Assembly (NCBI GenBank): GCA_902587095.1
Contig: CACIJY010000001.1
Coordinates: 1-64,000, forward strand
Direction: 5' to 3'
Origin: an uncultured Pelagibacteraceae bacterium
GTDB lineage: Bacteria; Pseudomonadota; Alphaproteobacteria; Pelagibacterales; Pelagibacteraceae
DNA length: 64,000 nt
Shown here: positions 39,554 through 48,586 of the stretch, piece by piece
Layout: each line of letters opens with the position of its first letter
Numbering within the stretch: the stretch's first letter is position 1
Position numbers and translations under genes: made by a program
The notes under the pieces: generated by a model
What the model was told of the DNA's origin: nothing
The model's database searches: none
What the model saw: the letters and a program-made list of their open reading frames with translations, nothing else

Positions 39554-41950
39554 ATGGAATTTAAAAAAATTCAATTAAACGGTTTCAAATCATTTGCCGA
39601 TAAAACCGATCTGTTAATAGAAAATGGGCTTACGGGCATTGTTGGACCTAACGGTTGTGGAAAATCAAATATTGTAGAGTCCTTAAGATGGTGTATGGGA
39701 GAAACTTCTGCGAAGAGCATGAGGGGATCGGGAATGGAGGATGTTATATTCTCTGGCACTTCAAACAAACCATCAAAAAATATTGCAGAGGTAACTTTAA
39801 ATTTACTGAACAATGACAATGAGGGTCCATATCAATATAAAAATACTCCTAGTATAGAAATAAAAAGAAAAATAGAAAAAGACAAAGGATCAAAATTTTC
39901 GATAAATGGCAAAGAAGTACGGGCAAAGGATGCACAGATGTTTTTTGCTGACTTGTCGACTGGTGCTCATTCACCATCACTGATAAGTCAAGGAAGAATA
40001 GGCTCATTAGTAACCGCAAAACCAAGTGACAGAAGAGCTATTTTGGAGGAGGCCGCAGGCATAGCTGGACTGCACGCAAGAAGACATGAAGCTGAAATTA
40101 GATTGAACGCTGCTGAAAATAATCTTAAAAGAGCTGATGAGTTAAGAAGACAACAGGAAAAACAATTAGCAAATTTACAAAAACAAGCGGAGGAGGCGAA
40201 TAAATATAAAGTTATATCAAATGAAATAAAAAAAATAGAGGCTGGTCTATATTATCTCAAGCTTCAAGATATTGATAAAGAGATTAAACTAGAAAAAGAA
40301 ATTAATGAGGACTCTGATAAAGAATTTGACAAATTCAATAATGAAATAGAAGATTTAAAAAATAAAATTCGAAATGAATTAAATAAAATTGACCCTATTA
40401 AACAAAAAAATTTTGAAAATCTATCAAAAATACAAAGGTTAAATTTAGAATTAAAAAGCCTAGATGAGGAAAATATTAGAATACAAGATGAAATAGGAAA
40501 ACTTAATGAAAATCTTAACATTTTAGATCAAGATAAAGATCGAGAAAAAAGCATTATAATTGACGCAAACTCTAATGAGAAGAGAATAAAAGAAGAAAAA
40601 AAAGATTTAATTGAAATAGACTCTAAATATTATGAAACTGAAAAACAATCTTCGTCAGATTTAAAAGATTTTAAGGATAAACTAAATACACAATTAGCCT
40701 TAATTAAGGATTTAATTATCTCTAATAAAAATGATGATGCGGTAATTGCTTTAGAAAATTTCAAGAATACAATCGATGAATACTGTGAAGTATATAGTAA
40801 AAACCAAAATATTAAAAAAGAGTCTGTAAAAAGATCCGAAAGAATACAAAATATTGATAAAGAAATAGAAAGTTGGAAAAATCTTTTAAACAAATCAGAA
40901 ATAACAATCAATAAATTAGAGGATAGGAAAAATAAAACACTTGATCAATTAAAAGGACTTGAGGCCAAACCAAAAGATCAAGCAGAAAAAAAAGGTCAAT
41001 TAAATGAAAATCTCAGATTGTCAAATTTAGATAAAGAACAAAATGAAGTTATTATTAAAGAAAGCGAAGATAAATTATCAATGTTAAATATTAATCTCAA
41101 TGAAGTTAAAGAAAATTCTATTGAGATAAGAGAGAGAAAAGCCAGTTCAGCTGCAACAATTGATGGATTAAATAAGAGAAGATTAGATCTACTTGAGAGA
41201 ATAGAAAATGAACTCAATTTAAATGAAAACAATATTCTTGAATTCTCAAACCTAGAATTAAATGAAGAGTTTCCTGATGCTGTAACGCAAGAAGAGTTAC
41301 TTGATAAGAAAAAGCGAGAGAGAGATAAATTGGGATCTGTTAACCTAAGAGCGGATGAAGAAACTACAAAATATCAAGATGAAATAAAAAAAATGGAAAA
41401 AGATAGATCAGATTTAGTGACTGCAATTACAAAATTAAAAGAAAGTATTAATGAATTAAATCAGAAAGGTAGAGAAAGGCTTATTGAGGCTTTTGAAAAA
41501 GTTAATAGAAAATTTAATGAAGTTTACACAAAACTTTTTAATGGTGGTAGTGCAAAACTAGAACTGATTGACTCTGATGATCCGCTTGATGCAGGTTTAG
41601 AGATGCTTGTAAGTCCTCCAGGAAAAAGATTACAATCAATAACTTTATTGTCAGGTGGTGAACAAGCATTAACAGCCCTATCTTTAATTTTTGCAGTTTT
41701 TTTAACAAACCCTGCTCCAATTTGTGTTTTAGATGAAGTTGATGCTCCTTTAGACGATGCTAACGTCACAAGATTTTGTAATTTACTGGAAGAACTTACA
41801 AAAATTACAAAGACAAAATTTGTGATTGTTACACACCACGCTTTAACAATGTCAAAAATGAACCGTCTTTATGGTGTTACAATGCCTGAAAAAGGTATTA
41901 GTCAGCTTGTTGCGGTTGACCTAGAGAAAGCCGAAAGCATGGTCGCTTAA
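39554..41950 (+). CDS. smc: Chromosome segregation protein SMC, unusually short
   Basis: SMC proteins organise chromosomes and are normally about 1150 residues; this one is 798. The N-terminal head has Walker A GPNGCGKS (31-38) and the C-terminal head has signature LSGGEQ (699-704) and Walker B VLDEVDAPLDD (725-735). Residues 165-640 are coiled coil. I see no recognisable SMC hinge domain; the symmetric centre (around 402) instead holds a short helical hairpin at about 371-418. The gene is a single intact frame, and the order dsbA-smc supports orthology. The coiled-coil arms would be about a third shorter than usual. Confidence 0.9.
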   Translation: MEFKKIQLNGFKSFADKTDLLIENGLTGIVGPNGCGKSNIVESLRWCMGETSAKSMRGSGMEDVIFSGTSNKPSKNIAEVTLNLLNNDNEGPYQYKNTPSIEIKRKIEKDKGSKFSINGKEVRAKDAQMFFADLSTGAHSPSLISQGRIGSLVTAKPSDRRAILEEAAGIAGLHARRHEAEIRLNAAENNLKRADELRRQQEKQLANLQKQAEEANKYKVISNEIKKIEAGLYYLKLQDIDKEIKLEKEINEDSDKEFDKFNNEIEDLKNKIRNELNKIDPIKQKNFENLSKIQRLNLELKSLDEENIRIQDEIGKLNENLNILDQDKDREKSIIIDANSNEKRIKEEKKDLIEIDSKYYETEKQSSSDLKDFKDKLNTQLALIKDLIISNKNDDAVIALENFKNTIDEYCEVYSKNQNIKKESVKRSERIQNIDKEIESWKNLLNKSEITINKLEDRKNKTLDQLKGLEAKPKDQAEKKGQLNENLRLSNLDKEQNEVIIKESEDKLSMLNINLNEVKENSIEIRERKASSAATIDGLNKRRLDLLERIENELNLNENNILEFSNLELNEEFPDAVTQEELLDKKKRERDKLGSVNLRADEETTKYQDEIKKMEKDRSDLVTAITKLKESINELNQKGRERLIEAFEKVNRKFNEVYTKLFNGGSAKLELIDSDDPLDAGLEMLVSPPGKRLQSITLLSGGEQALTALSLIFAVFLTNPAPICVLDEVDAPLDDANVTRFCNLLEELTKITKTKFVIVTHHALTMSKMNRLYGVTMPEKGISQLVAVDLEKAESMVA

Positions 41951-42220
41951 ATGAAAAGAGATGACGATCTAAAAATTCGCCTTAAAATTGCAAAAGAAAA
42001 AATTGCCCCTGAAAAAGTACCACCTGCACAGTCAAATTTAGGACAGGCTTTCAAAATGAGCACCGAGCTTGTTTCTGCTGTGTTAGTTGGGACAATTATT
42101 GGGTTTATTTTAGACACTTGGTTTGATACTAAACCATGGTTAATAATAATATTTTTTTTTGTGGGTGTCGTAGCAGGTATAACCAATGTTATTAGGTCTG
42201 CAAAAAAAATACAAAAGTAA
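41951..42220 (+). CDS. atpI: ATP synthase protein I (AtpI/AtpZ)
   Basis: This 89-aa membrane protein opens the F0 operon. It has a Lys-rich N-terminus, then two transmembrane segments (STELVSAVLVGTIIGFILDTWF and IIIFFFVGVVAGITNVI). AtpI helps c-ring assembly in some bacteria and has no catalytic role. It starts right after the smc stop, and atpB follows after 5 bp. Confidence 0.85.
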   Translation: MKRDDDLKIRLKIAKEKIAPEKVPPAQSNLGQAFKMSTELVSAVLVGTIIGFILDTWFDTKPWLIIIFFFVGVVAGITNVIRSAKKIQK

Positions 42221-42225
42221 GATTT

Positions 42226-42960
42226 ATGGCTACAAACCCGATGTACCAATTCAATGTCTATAGAATTGGACCTGAAATTAAAATAGGTGAGGTGGATATA
42301 TCATTTACAAACGCTAGTTTGTTTATGGTTATTAGTACTCTTGCCATTCTGATTGTTTTTAATCTTGGGGCTAAAAAAAAATCACTTATACCTGATAAAA
42401 TTCAATTGTTATCTGAACTTAGCTATTCTTTTGTATCAAAGATGATCAGTGATACAGCAGGTGCAAAGGCAAAACCTTATTTTGCATTTATATTTTCGTT
42501 ATTCATGTTTGTATTATTCTGCAATATGTTCGGTATGATACCTTATTCATTTACAGTAACTAGTCATATTATAGTTACTTTTGTTTTAGCAGCCTTTATC
42601 TTTATAGGCGTAACTATTATTGGTTTCTTAAAACATGGTTTAGGATACTTAAAGCTTTTTGTGCCTAGTGGTGTACCAATCATTCTTTTACCTTTGATAG
42701 TTGTTATAGAGATAATATCATACCTAAGCAGACCAATTAGTTTATCAGTTAGATTGTTTGCTAACATGATGGCTGGACACACAATGATGAAGGTCTTCGG
42801 GGGTTTTGTAGTAAGTCTTGGTTTGGTGGGAGGTTGGCTTCCATTAGGCTTTTCTGTTGCATTAACAGGTTTGGAAATATTAGTTGCTTTTCTTCAAGCT
42901 TATGTTTTTGCAATTTTAACATGTATCTATTTAAATGATGCATTAAATTTACACCATTAA
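42226..42960 (+). CDS. atpB: ATP synthase F0 subunit a
   Basis: Subunit a forms the proton half-channels next to the c-ring. The 244-aa protein has five to six membrane helices, with the essential arginine in SVRLFANMMAGH near residue 180. The N-terminal segment (MYQFNVYRIGPEIKIGEVDISFTNASL) and C-terminal AYVFAILTCIYLNDALNLHH are typical of alphaproteobacterial subunit a. It is co-directional with atpE, which follows after a strong ribosome-binding site. Confidence 0.96.
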   Translation: MATNPMYQFNVYRIGPEIKIGEVDISFTNASLFMVISTLAILIVFNLGAKKKSLIPDKIQLLSELSYSFVSKMISDTAGAKAKPYFAFIFSLFMFVLFCNMFGMIPYSFTVTSHIIVTFVLAAFIFIGVTIIGFLKHGLGYLKLFVPSGVPIILLPLIVVIEIISYLSRPISLSVRLFANMMAGHTMMKVFGGFVVSLGLVGGWLPLGFSVALTGLEILVAFLQAYVFAILTCIYLNDALNLHH

Positions 42961-42961
42961 A

Positions 42962-42968
42962 AAGGAGG
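42962..42968 (+). promoter_or_regulatory. Strong Shine-Dalgarno before atpE
   Basis: AAGGAGG sits about 6 bp before the atpE ATG. A perfect anti-SD match is rare in this window, where most starts have a weak or no SD. It fits the need for many copies of subunit c relative to a and b. Confidence 0.75.
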
Positions 42969-42973
42969 AGAAT

Positions 42974-43201
42974 ATGGAACTAGAAGCAGCAAAAATGATA
43001 GGAGCTGGTCTTGCAGCAATTGCATTGGCTGGTGCTGGAGTAGGTATCGGAATTATTTTTGGTAACTATTTATCTGGCGCAATGAGAAATCCGTCTGCAG
43101 CCCAAAAACAGTTTCCTAATTTATTATTAGGTTTTGCTTTGGCTGAAGCTACAGGGCTTTTTGGACTTGTTGTTGCATTGATTATTTTATTCGCATTTTA
43201 A
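42974..43201 (+). CDS. atpE: ATP synthase F0 subunit c
   Basis: This is the 75-aa proteolipid of the c-ring. It has two helices, with the conserved polar loop AMRNPSAAQKQ and the proton-binding glutamate in LGFALAEATGLFGL. The sodium-site Gln of Na+-type c-subunits is absent from the first helix (GAGVGIGIIFG), so proton use is expected. It has the strongest ribosome-binding site I saw. Confidence 0.96.
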   Translation: MELEAAKMIGAGLAAIALAGAGVGIGIIFGNYLSGAMRNPSAAQKQFPNLLLGFALAEATGLFGLVVALIILFAF

Positions 43202-43209
43202 GTTAAGTT

Positions 43210-43782
43210 GTGAAAAAAATAATAATTTACTTGTATGCACTTTTTAGCTTTAACTGTATTGCTAAAAGTGCTGAGACCGGAGGTATGCCCCAATTAAATC
43301 CAGAGTTTTGGTTTTCTCAAATATTTTGGTTAACCATTTCCTTTGGGATTTTATTTATTATATTATCTAAATTTATACTACCAAAAATAAGAAATAATTT
43401 AGAGACAAGAAAATCACAAATTATGGAAAACATTGAGATTGCAGATAATCAAAAATCAAAAAGTGAAAATAATCTAAAAGAATATGATAAAATAATATCA
43501 GATGCTAAAGATAAAGCCAAAAAAACTTTTAATTCGGCAAAAGAAAAAATTCAATTAGATTTAGGTAAAGAAAGAGAAAAAATAGAAAGTGAACTTAATT
43601 CTAAAATTCAAGATGCTGAAAATGAGATAAAAGATCTAAAAAAATCATCTCCAGAAAAAATAGGTCTAATTGCAGTAGATACTGCAGCTGAAATTATTCA
43701 GAAATTAATTGGAGTAGAGATAAATAAAAGTAACGTTTCAGCAATAGTTAATGAGCAGGTCAAACTTATGAAGGACAAATAA
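43210..43782 (+). CDS. atpF': ATP synthase F0 subunit b' (AtpF2-type)
   Basis: This 190-aa protein is the first of two b-type stator subunits and starts with GTG. An N-terminal hydrophobic stretch resembling a signal is followed by FWFSQIFWLTISFGILFIIL, a second membrane segment. A long charged coiled coil follows (ENIEIADNQKSKSENNLKEY to DAENEIKDLKKSSPEK). Two b-type genes are normal in alphaproteobacteria and cyanobacteria. It overlaps the next gene by one base. Confidence 0.88.
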   Translation: MKKIIIYLYALFSFNCIAKSAETGGMPQLNPEFWFSQIFWLTISFGILFIILSKFILPKIRNNLETRKSQIMENIEIADNQKSKSENNLKEYDKIISDAKDKAKKTFNSAKEKIQLDLGKEREKIESELNSKIQDAENEIKDLKKSSPEKIGLIAVDTAAEIIQKLIGVEINKSNVSAIVNEQVKLMKDK

Positions 43783-44282
43783 TGGTATTTGATGCAACTT
43801 TTTGGGTAGCAATATCTTTTATTATATTTTTTGGAGTTTTAATTTATTTAAAAGTACCTTTAAAAATAAACGAAAACCTAAATAAATTAATTTCAGACAT
43901 AAAAAATGAGCTTAATGAGAGTGAGAAATTAAGAAAAGAAACGAAAATATTTTTAGATCAATCCCAGTCAAAACTTAATAGCACTTCAGATGAAACAAAA
44001 GTTATAATAGAGAATGCTAAGAAAGACGCTGACGCTATGGTTCAACAAATGAAAGATAAATTTAACAAATCTGCAGAAATTAAAAAAAGATTGACTGAGG
44101 AAAAAATTACTCAAATGAAAGAACAAGCAATAAAAGAAATAAAAAATACCTCTATAGACATTGCTGTCACTTCGGTTGAAAAAATTATAAAAAATACAAT
44201 AGATAAGTCTAAATTAGATAACATTTTCCAGAAAAATATTGATGAAAGTAAAGAAGCTCTAAAAAAATTAAAATCAAACTAA
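43782..44282 (+). CDS. atpF: ATP synthase F0 subunit b
   Basis: This 166-aa b subunit has one N-terminal membrane helix (TFWVAISFIIFFGVLIYLKV) and an extended coiled coil that reaches delta and F1. It forms a heterodimer with b' in this lineage. F1 genes are not in this window. The gene ends 43 bp before crtI; that gap probably contains the crt promoter. Confidence 0.92.
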   Translation: MVFDATFWVAISFIIFFGVLIYLKVPLKINENLNKLISDIKNELNESEKLRKETKIFLDQSQSKLNSTSDETKVIIENAKKDADAMVQQMKDKFNKSAEIKKRLTEEKITQMKEQAIKEIKNTSIDIAVTSVEKIIKNTIDKSKLDNIFQKNIDESKEALKKLKSN

Positions 44283-44325
44283 ATATTTTCTTACTTTCGA
44301 ATTTAAAAAAATATAAATTAACAAT

Positions 44326-45783
44326 ATGAAAACTGTAATAGTTGGATCAGGATTTGGTGGTTTATCAGCTGCTTTGAGACTCAAAGCTAAAGGACATGAT
44401 GTTACTATAATTGAAAAACACAAAGATTTAGGCGGTAGAGCGAGAGTTTTTGAAAAAAATGGTTTTAAATTTGATGCTGGGCCTACTGTAATTACAGCAC
44501 CTTATTTGATTAATGAATTATTTCAATTGTTTGGAAAAAAGACAGAAGATTATTTAAATATTAAACCATTACAAACTTGGTACCAATTTGTATTCGAGGA
44601 TGGTTATAAATTTAATTATTCTGGGAACGAGAAAGAAATGAAGAAACAAATCTCAGAAGTTTCTAATGATGACGTGGATGGCTATTTTGATCTATTAAAT
44701 TTTACTAAAAGAATTTTTGATAAAGGTTATATGGAACTTTCTGATGTACCTTTTAATAAACCTTTTTTTATGCTCAAACAAATTCCATCTTTGCTAAAAC
44801 TAAAAAGTTATAAATCTGTTTACTCACTTGTTTCGTCATATGTCAAAAACGAAAAGCTAAGAAGAATATTTAGTATGCATCCGCTTTTAGTAGGAGGAAA
44901 CCCTTTTACAACAACATCTATATACGGATTAATATTATATCTAGAAAAGAAATGGGGAATTCACTACTCCATGGGTGGCACAGGTAATATTGTTAAAGGT
45001 TTAGAAACTTTAATGATAGAAGAAAATATAGAAGTGATTAAAGGAGTAGAAGTTAAAAGAATTATTGAGGAGAATAAAAGTATAAAGGGTGTTGAATTAA
45101 ATAACGGTGAAAAAATATTAGCAGATAATGTTGTTTGTAATGCTGATCCACCAGGGGTTTATGAAAAATTATTAAATAAAAAAAAAGGAAATTTATTTTT
45201 CAATTGGAAAAGAAATAGAATGGATTATTCAATGGGTTTGTTTGTTTATTATTTTGGAACAAAAAAAGTTTATAACGATGTAGAGCATCATACTATTAAA
45301 TTTGGAAATAAGTACAAAGAACATCTTGATGATATATTTAATAAGAAAAAACTGAACGATGATATAAGTTATTATTTACATAGACCGACTGCTACAGATA
45401 AATCAATGGCCCCTGAGGGAAATGATTGTTTTTATGTTTTAGTGCCAGTTCCAAATAATCAATCAAATATTGATTGGTCTATAGAAGGAGAAAAAACTAA
45501 AAAACTTGTAATAAGAAAAATGCAGGATGATTTATTGCCAGATCTTGAAAAAAATATAGTTGAGGATTTTTATTTATCTCCTGATTATTTTGAAAATGAT
45601 TTAAATACAAAGTTTGGGTCAGGTTTTTCAATTCAACCGAAATTTACTCAATCTGCATACTTTCGTTTTCACAACAAGTCAGAAATTTACAAAGGATTAT
45701 ATTTCGTTGGTGCAGGCACTCATCCTGGTGCAGGAGTGCCTGGTGTACTATCTTCTGCTAAAGTATTAGATAAAATATTGTAA
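44326..45783 (+). CDS. crtI: Phytoene desaturase
   Basis: CrtI converts phytoene to lycopene by four desaturations. The 485-aa protein has the FAD-binding IVGSGFGGLSAALRLKAKGH at the N-terminus, GGRARVFEKNGFKFDAGPTVIT, and the C-terminal GLYFVGAGTHPGAGVPGVLSSAK typical of CrtI. It begins the retinal cluster; its stop overlaps the crtB start by one base. It is most likely transcribed with crtB, crtY and blh. Confidence 0.95.
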   Translation: MKTVIVGSGFGGLSAALRLKAKGHDVTIIEKHKDLGGRARVFEKNGFKFDAGPTVITAPYLINELFQLFGKKTEDYLNIKPLQTWYQFVFEDGYKFNYSGNEKEMKKQISEVSNDDVDGYFDLLNFTKRIFDKGYMELSDVPFNKPFFMLKQIPSLLKLKSYKSVYSLVSSYVKNEKLRRIFSMHPLLVGGNPFTTTSIYGLILYLEKKWGIHYSMGGTGNIVKGLETLMIEENIEVIKGVEVKRIIEENKSIKGVELNNGEKILADNVVCNADPPGVYEKLLNKKKGNLFFNWKRNRMDYSMGLFVYYFGTKKVYNDVEHHTIKFGNKYKEHLDDIFNKKKLNDDISYYLHRPTATDKSMAPEGNDCFYVLVPVPNNQSNIDWSIEGEKTKKLVIRKMQDDLLPDLEKNIVEDFYLSPDYFENDLNTKFGSGFSIQPKFTQSAYFRFHNKSEIYKGLYFVGAGTHPGAGVPGVLSSAKVLDKIL

Positions 45784-46631
45784 TGTCAAACAACCTAATC
45801 TCAACACACGCGAAATCATTTAGTTGGGCAGGTTTTTTTTTAACGAAACAGACGTTCGAAAATGGATCAAGTCTTTATGATTTTTGTAGAACCTTAGATG
45901 ACATAGCAGATGAAAACACGTCTTTGGACTCAAAAAAACAAAAATTTAATAAAATAAAAAAAGATTTCATTGAAAGAAACTTCGAAAATCTTTTGATTAA
46001 AAATATTTACAATCTTATTAAGGAATTCAATATTTCAGAAAAAATAGTTCTAGATCTTTTTGATGGTATTGAATCTGATATTAAAGAAAGTATTGAGTTT
46101 AAAACAAAGCAGGAGCTACTTGTGTATTCATATAGAGTTGCTGGCACAGTGGGACTAATGATGGCAAAAATACTAAAAGTAGATTCAAAAATTGCACTTA
46201 GATCCGCGATAGATCTTGGTATAGCAATGCAGTTAACTAATATAGCAAGAGACGTTGTAGAGGATAGTGGTAGAAATAGAAAATATATAGATCATAATTT
46301 TGTAAAAATTAAAGAGACATTAGGTATAGCTGAACTATTTTATAAAAGCTCTTTTAAGTCGATAAAAGAAATTCCTCTGGTAAATAGATTTGCAATTTTG
46401 GTAGCACGTAGAGTTTATAGAGAAATCGGAAATAACATATTAAGAAAAAAAAATTTAGAAAGTTATAATAAATCTGGAAAAATTTTTGTTAATAAAATTG
46501 GTAAAATAAAACAGACAATATTTAGTATATTTGATCTATTTATATTAATATTCTCTAAATCAGATATTCATTTAACTAATGAAGAACATACGGAAATTAG
46601 TAAGGAAATTAATTTGAATGAAAGATTTTGA
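45783..46631 (+). CDS. crtB: Phytoene synthase
   Basis: CrtB joins two geranylgeranyl diphosphates to phytoene. The 282-aa protein has both Asp-rich motifs, LYDFCRTLDDIADE near residue 30 and QLTNIARDVVEDSG near residue 150. No geranylgeranyl diphosphate synthase (crtE) gene is in this cluster; an IspA-type synthase elsewhere may supply it. It overlaps crtY by 14 bp. Confidence 0.94.
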   Translation: MSNNLISTHAKSFSWAGFFLTKQTFENGSSLYDFCRTLDDIADENTSLDSKKQKFNKIKKDFIERNFENLLIKNIYNLIKEFNISEKIVLDLFDGIESDIKESIEFKTKQELLVYSYRVAGTVGLMMAKILKVDSKIALRSAIDLGIAMQLTNIARDVVEDSGRNRKYIDHNFVKIKETLGIAELFYKSSFKSIKEIPLVNRFAILVARRVYREIGNNILRKKNLESYNKSGKIFVNKIGKIKQTIFSIFDLFILIFSKSDIHLTNEEHTEISKEINLNERF

Positions 46632-47682
46632 TTACATTATTATTGGAGGCGGATGCGCTGGCTTATCTCTGGCGTATGAATTAGATGCTAAAAACAAGTT
46701 GAAAGATAAAACTCTTGCTATAATAGAAACAAGGGGTGACTATAAAAGAGATAAGACATGGTCATTTTGGAAGGTTATGAATCACAATTTTGAGGATTGT
46801 GTTATCAAAAGTTGGGACAATTTTTCAGTAAATACAGAAACTGGTCATCATGAAATTAGAAATAAAGATTACCCTTATCAAACTATTGATAGCGGTCTTT
46901 TTTACGAAAAAATTCTTAAACGAATAAGTTTAAATAAGAATATAAAATTTTACAAAAATACTGAGAACCTTAATCTTCAAAACTCTATAATATTCAATAG
47001 CATTCCACCTAAAAGTAATAGTGAGTTAAACCTTTGGCAGCACTTTAAAGGCATAGAAATAAAAACTGAAAAAAATATTTTTGATGACAAAATTTTTAAT
47101 TTAATGGATTTTAATTGTGATCAAAGAAAAAATGTTCATTTTTTTTATACTCTTCCTTTTGCAAAAAATAAGGCATTAATTGAAACAACCTGGCTGTCTA
47201 AACTAAACAACAATATGTTAAATGATTACGATACTCAGCTTAGAGATTATATTAAAAATATTTTAAAAATTAAAAATTATGAAATTAGATACAAAGAGCA
47301 AGGAGCAATACCGTTGTTTATTCCAAAATTTGAAAAAAAGAATAATAAAATTAATATAGGATCTGCTGGTGGTATGACAAGGTTAAGCACAGGATATACC
47401 TTTTTAAATATTCAAGATCATTCTAGGTATATTGTTAATCAGATAGAAAATATTAAAAATGCAAAAATTTATGATATCGGAAGGAAATACCAATTTTTAG
47501 ATAACATTTTTTTAAAGGTTTTAAATAGATACCCAGAAAAAATGCCAAGTATATTCTTTAATATGTTTCAAGCACCTTCAAGATCAGTAATTAAATTTTT
47601 GTCAAATAAAAGTAATATATTAGATGACTTAACAGTAATTCTTAAAATGCCAAAATGGTTATTTATAAAAAATATTTTTTAA
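46618..47682 (+). CDS. crtY: Lycopene beta-cyclase
   Basis: CrtY turns lycopene into beta-carotene. The 354-aa protein has the dinucleotide-binding IIGGGCAGLSLAYEL, the conserved DKTWSFW motif near residue 43, and a later GSAGGMTRLSTGYTF motif of the CrtY class. It is followed by blh after 4 bp. Confidence 0.92.
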   Translation: MKDFDYIIIGGGCAGLSLAYELDAKNKLKDKTLAIIETRGDYKRDKTWSFWKVMNHNFEDCVIKSWDNFSVNTETGHHEIRNKDYPYQTIDSGLFYEKILKRISLNKNIKFYKNTENLNLQNSIIFNSIPPKSNSELNLWQHFKGIEIKTEKNIFDDKIFNLMDFNCDQRKNVHFFYTLPFAKNKALIETTWLSKLNNNMLNDYDTQLRDYIKNILKIKNYEIRYKEQGAIPLFIPKFEKKNNKINIGSAGGMTRLSTGYTFLNIQDHSRYIVNQIENIKNAKIYDIGRKYQFLDNIFLKVLNRYPEKMPSIFFNMFQAPSRSVIKFLSNKSNILDDLTVILKMPKWLFIKNIF

Positions 47683-47686
47683 TATA

Positions 47687-48586
47687 ATGAATAAGATTAA
47701 TTATTATCATTCTTTAATTTTCTTTAACTTATGTATTTTTTTATCGGCGTTTGAATTTTTAAGAAATGATGACCCTTTAATTATTTGCTTATTTTTAATA
47801 TTGAGTTTGGGTATATCACATGGTGCGCTTGATCATCTTAAAGGTACAAAACTTCTAAAAATTTATAACTATAGGTCAACATTATTATTTTATATTTCAT
47901 ATATTTTTGTCGGATTATCTGTAATTATATTTTGGCTTATATTTCCAAAATTAATATTAATATTATTTTTGATAGTGGCAAGCTATCATTTCGGTAAAGA
48001 GGATTCAGAATTCATTAAAAGATCGTCTAATTTTGAATTAATATATTTTTTAAAAGGGTGTGTGATTATTGTAGCACCATTAATTTTTCATAAATCCGAG
48101 ACACTAGCTATTTTTGAATATTTAAATTTTGAAATTTCTGAAAGCTTTTTGATAGCTAATGTCTTTCTTTGGTCAATTTTAATATTAAGCTTTATTGCAA
48201 ATATTTTAATATCATTGAATAAAAATTTTGAGATAAAGTCTCTACTACTTATGGATTATATCTCAATTATAATTTTAAATTTCTTTTTAAATCCTTTGTT
48301 GGCTTTTACAATTTATTTTTGTTTTTTACATTCGACTAGACATTCATTTAAACTGTCTAACGAACTTAATAAAAAATCACTAATAGAGGGTTTAAAAAAA
48401 TTCGCCTTAAAAGCAATACCTTTAACAATTTTAACTGCCATTTTATTTATAATATCTTTAATTATTTTAAAAAATTATTATGTTCTGGATAATGCTGTTT
48501 CGAAAATTATATTTATTGGTTTGGCGTCTTTAACCTTTCCGCATATATTACTTGAATATCTTTTAGAAAAAAATGAGAAAAAATGA
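47687..48586 (+). CDS. blh: Beta-carotene 15,15'-dioxygenase, Brp/Blh family
   Basis: Blh cleaves beta-carotene into two retinal molecules. The 299-aa integral membrane protein has many hydrophobic helices. Candidate iron-binding histidines lie in GISHGALDHLKG, VASYHFGKED and FLHSTRHSFK, the conserved Brp/Blh positions. Retinal is the chromophore of proteorhodopsin, but no rhodopsin gene is in this window. Its stop overlaps ispH by 14 bp. Confidence 0.93.
   Translation: MNKINYYHSLIFFNLCIFLSAFEFLRNDDPLIICLFLILSLGISHGALDHLKGTKLLKIYNYRSTLLFYISYIFVGLSVIIFWLIFPKLILILFLIVASYHFGKEDSEFIKRSSNFELIYFLKGCVIIVAPLIFHKSETLAIFEYLNFEISESFLIANVFLWSILILSFIANILISLNKNFEIKSLLLMDYISIIILNFFLNPLLAFTIYFCFLHSTRHSFKLSNELNKKSLIEGLKKFALKAIPLTILTAILFIISLIILKNYYVLDNAVSKIIFIGLASLTFPHILLEYLLEKNEKK

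Noticed and set aside
39554-41950. SMC as a truncated pseudogene or frameshifted fragment
   Set aside because: Both head domains are complete and in one frame, start and stop are normal and neighbours are intact, so an internal shortening fits better.
42974-43201. Sodium-type c-ring
   Set aside because: The Gln of the sodium-binding signature is absent from helix 1 and the site around the Glu reads as proton type.
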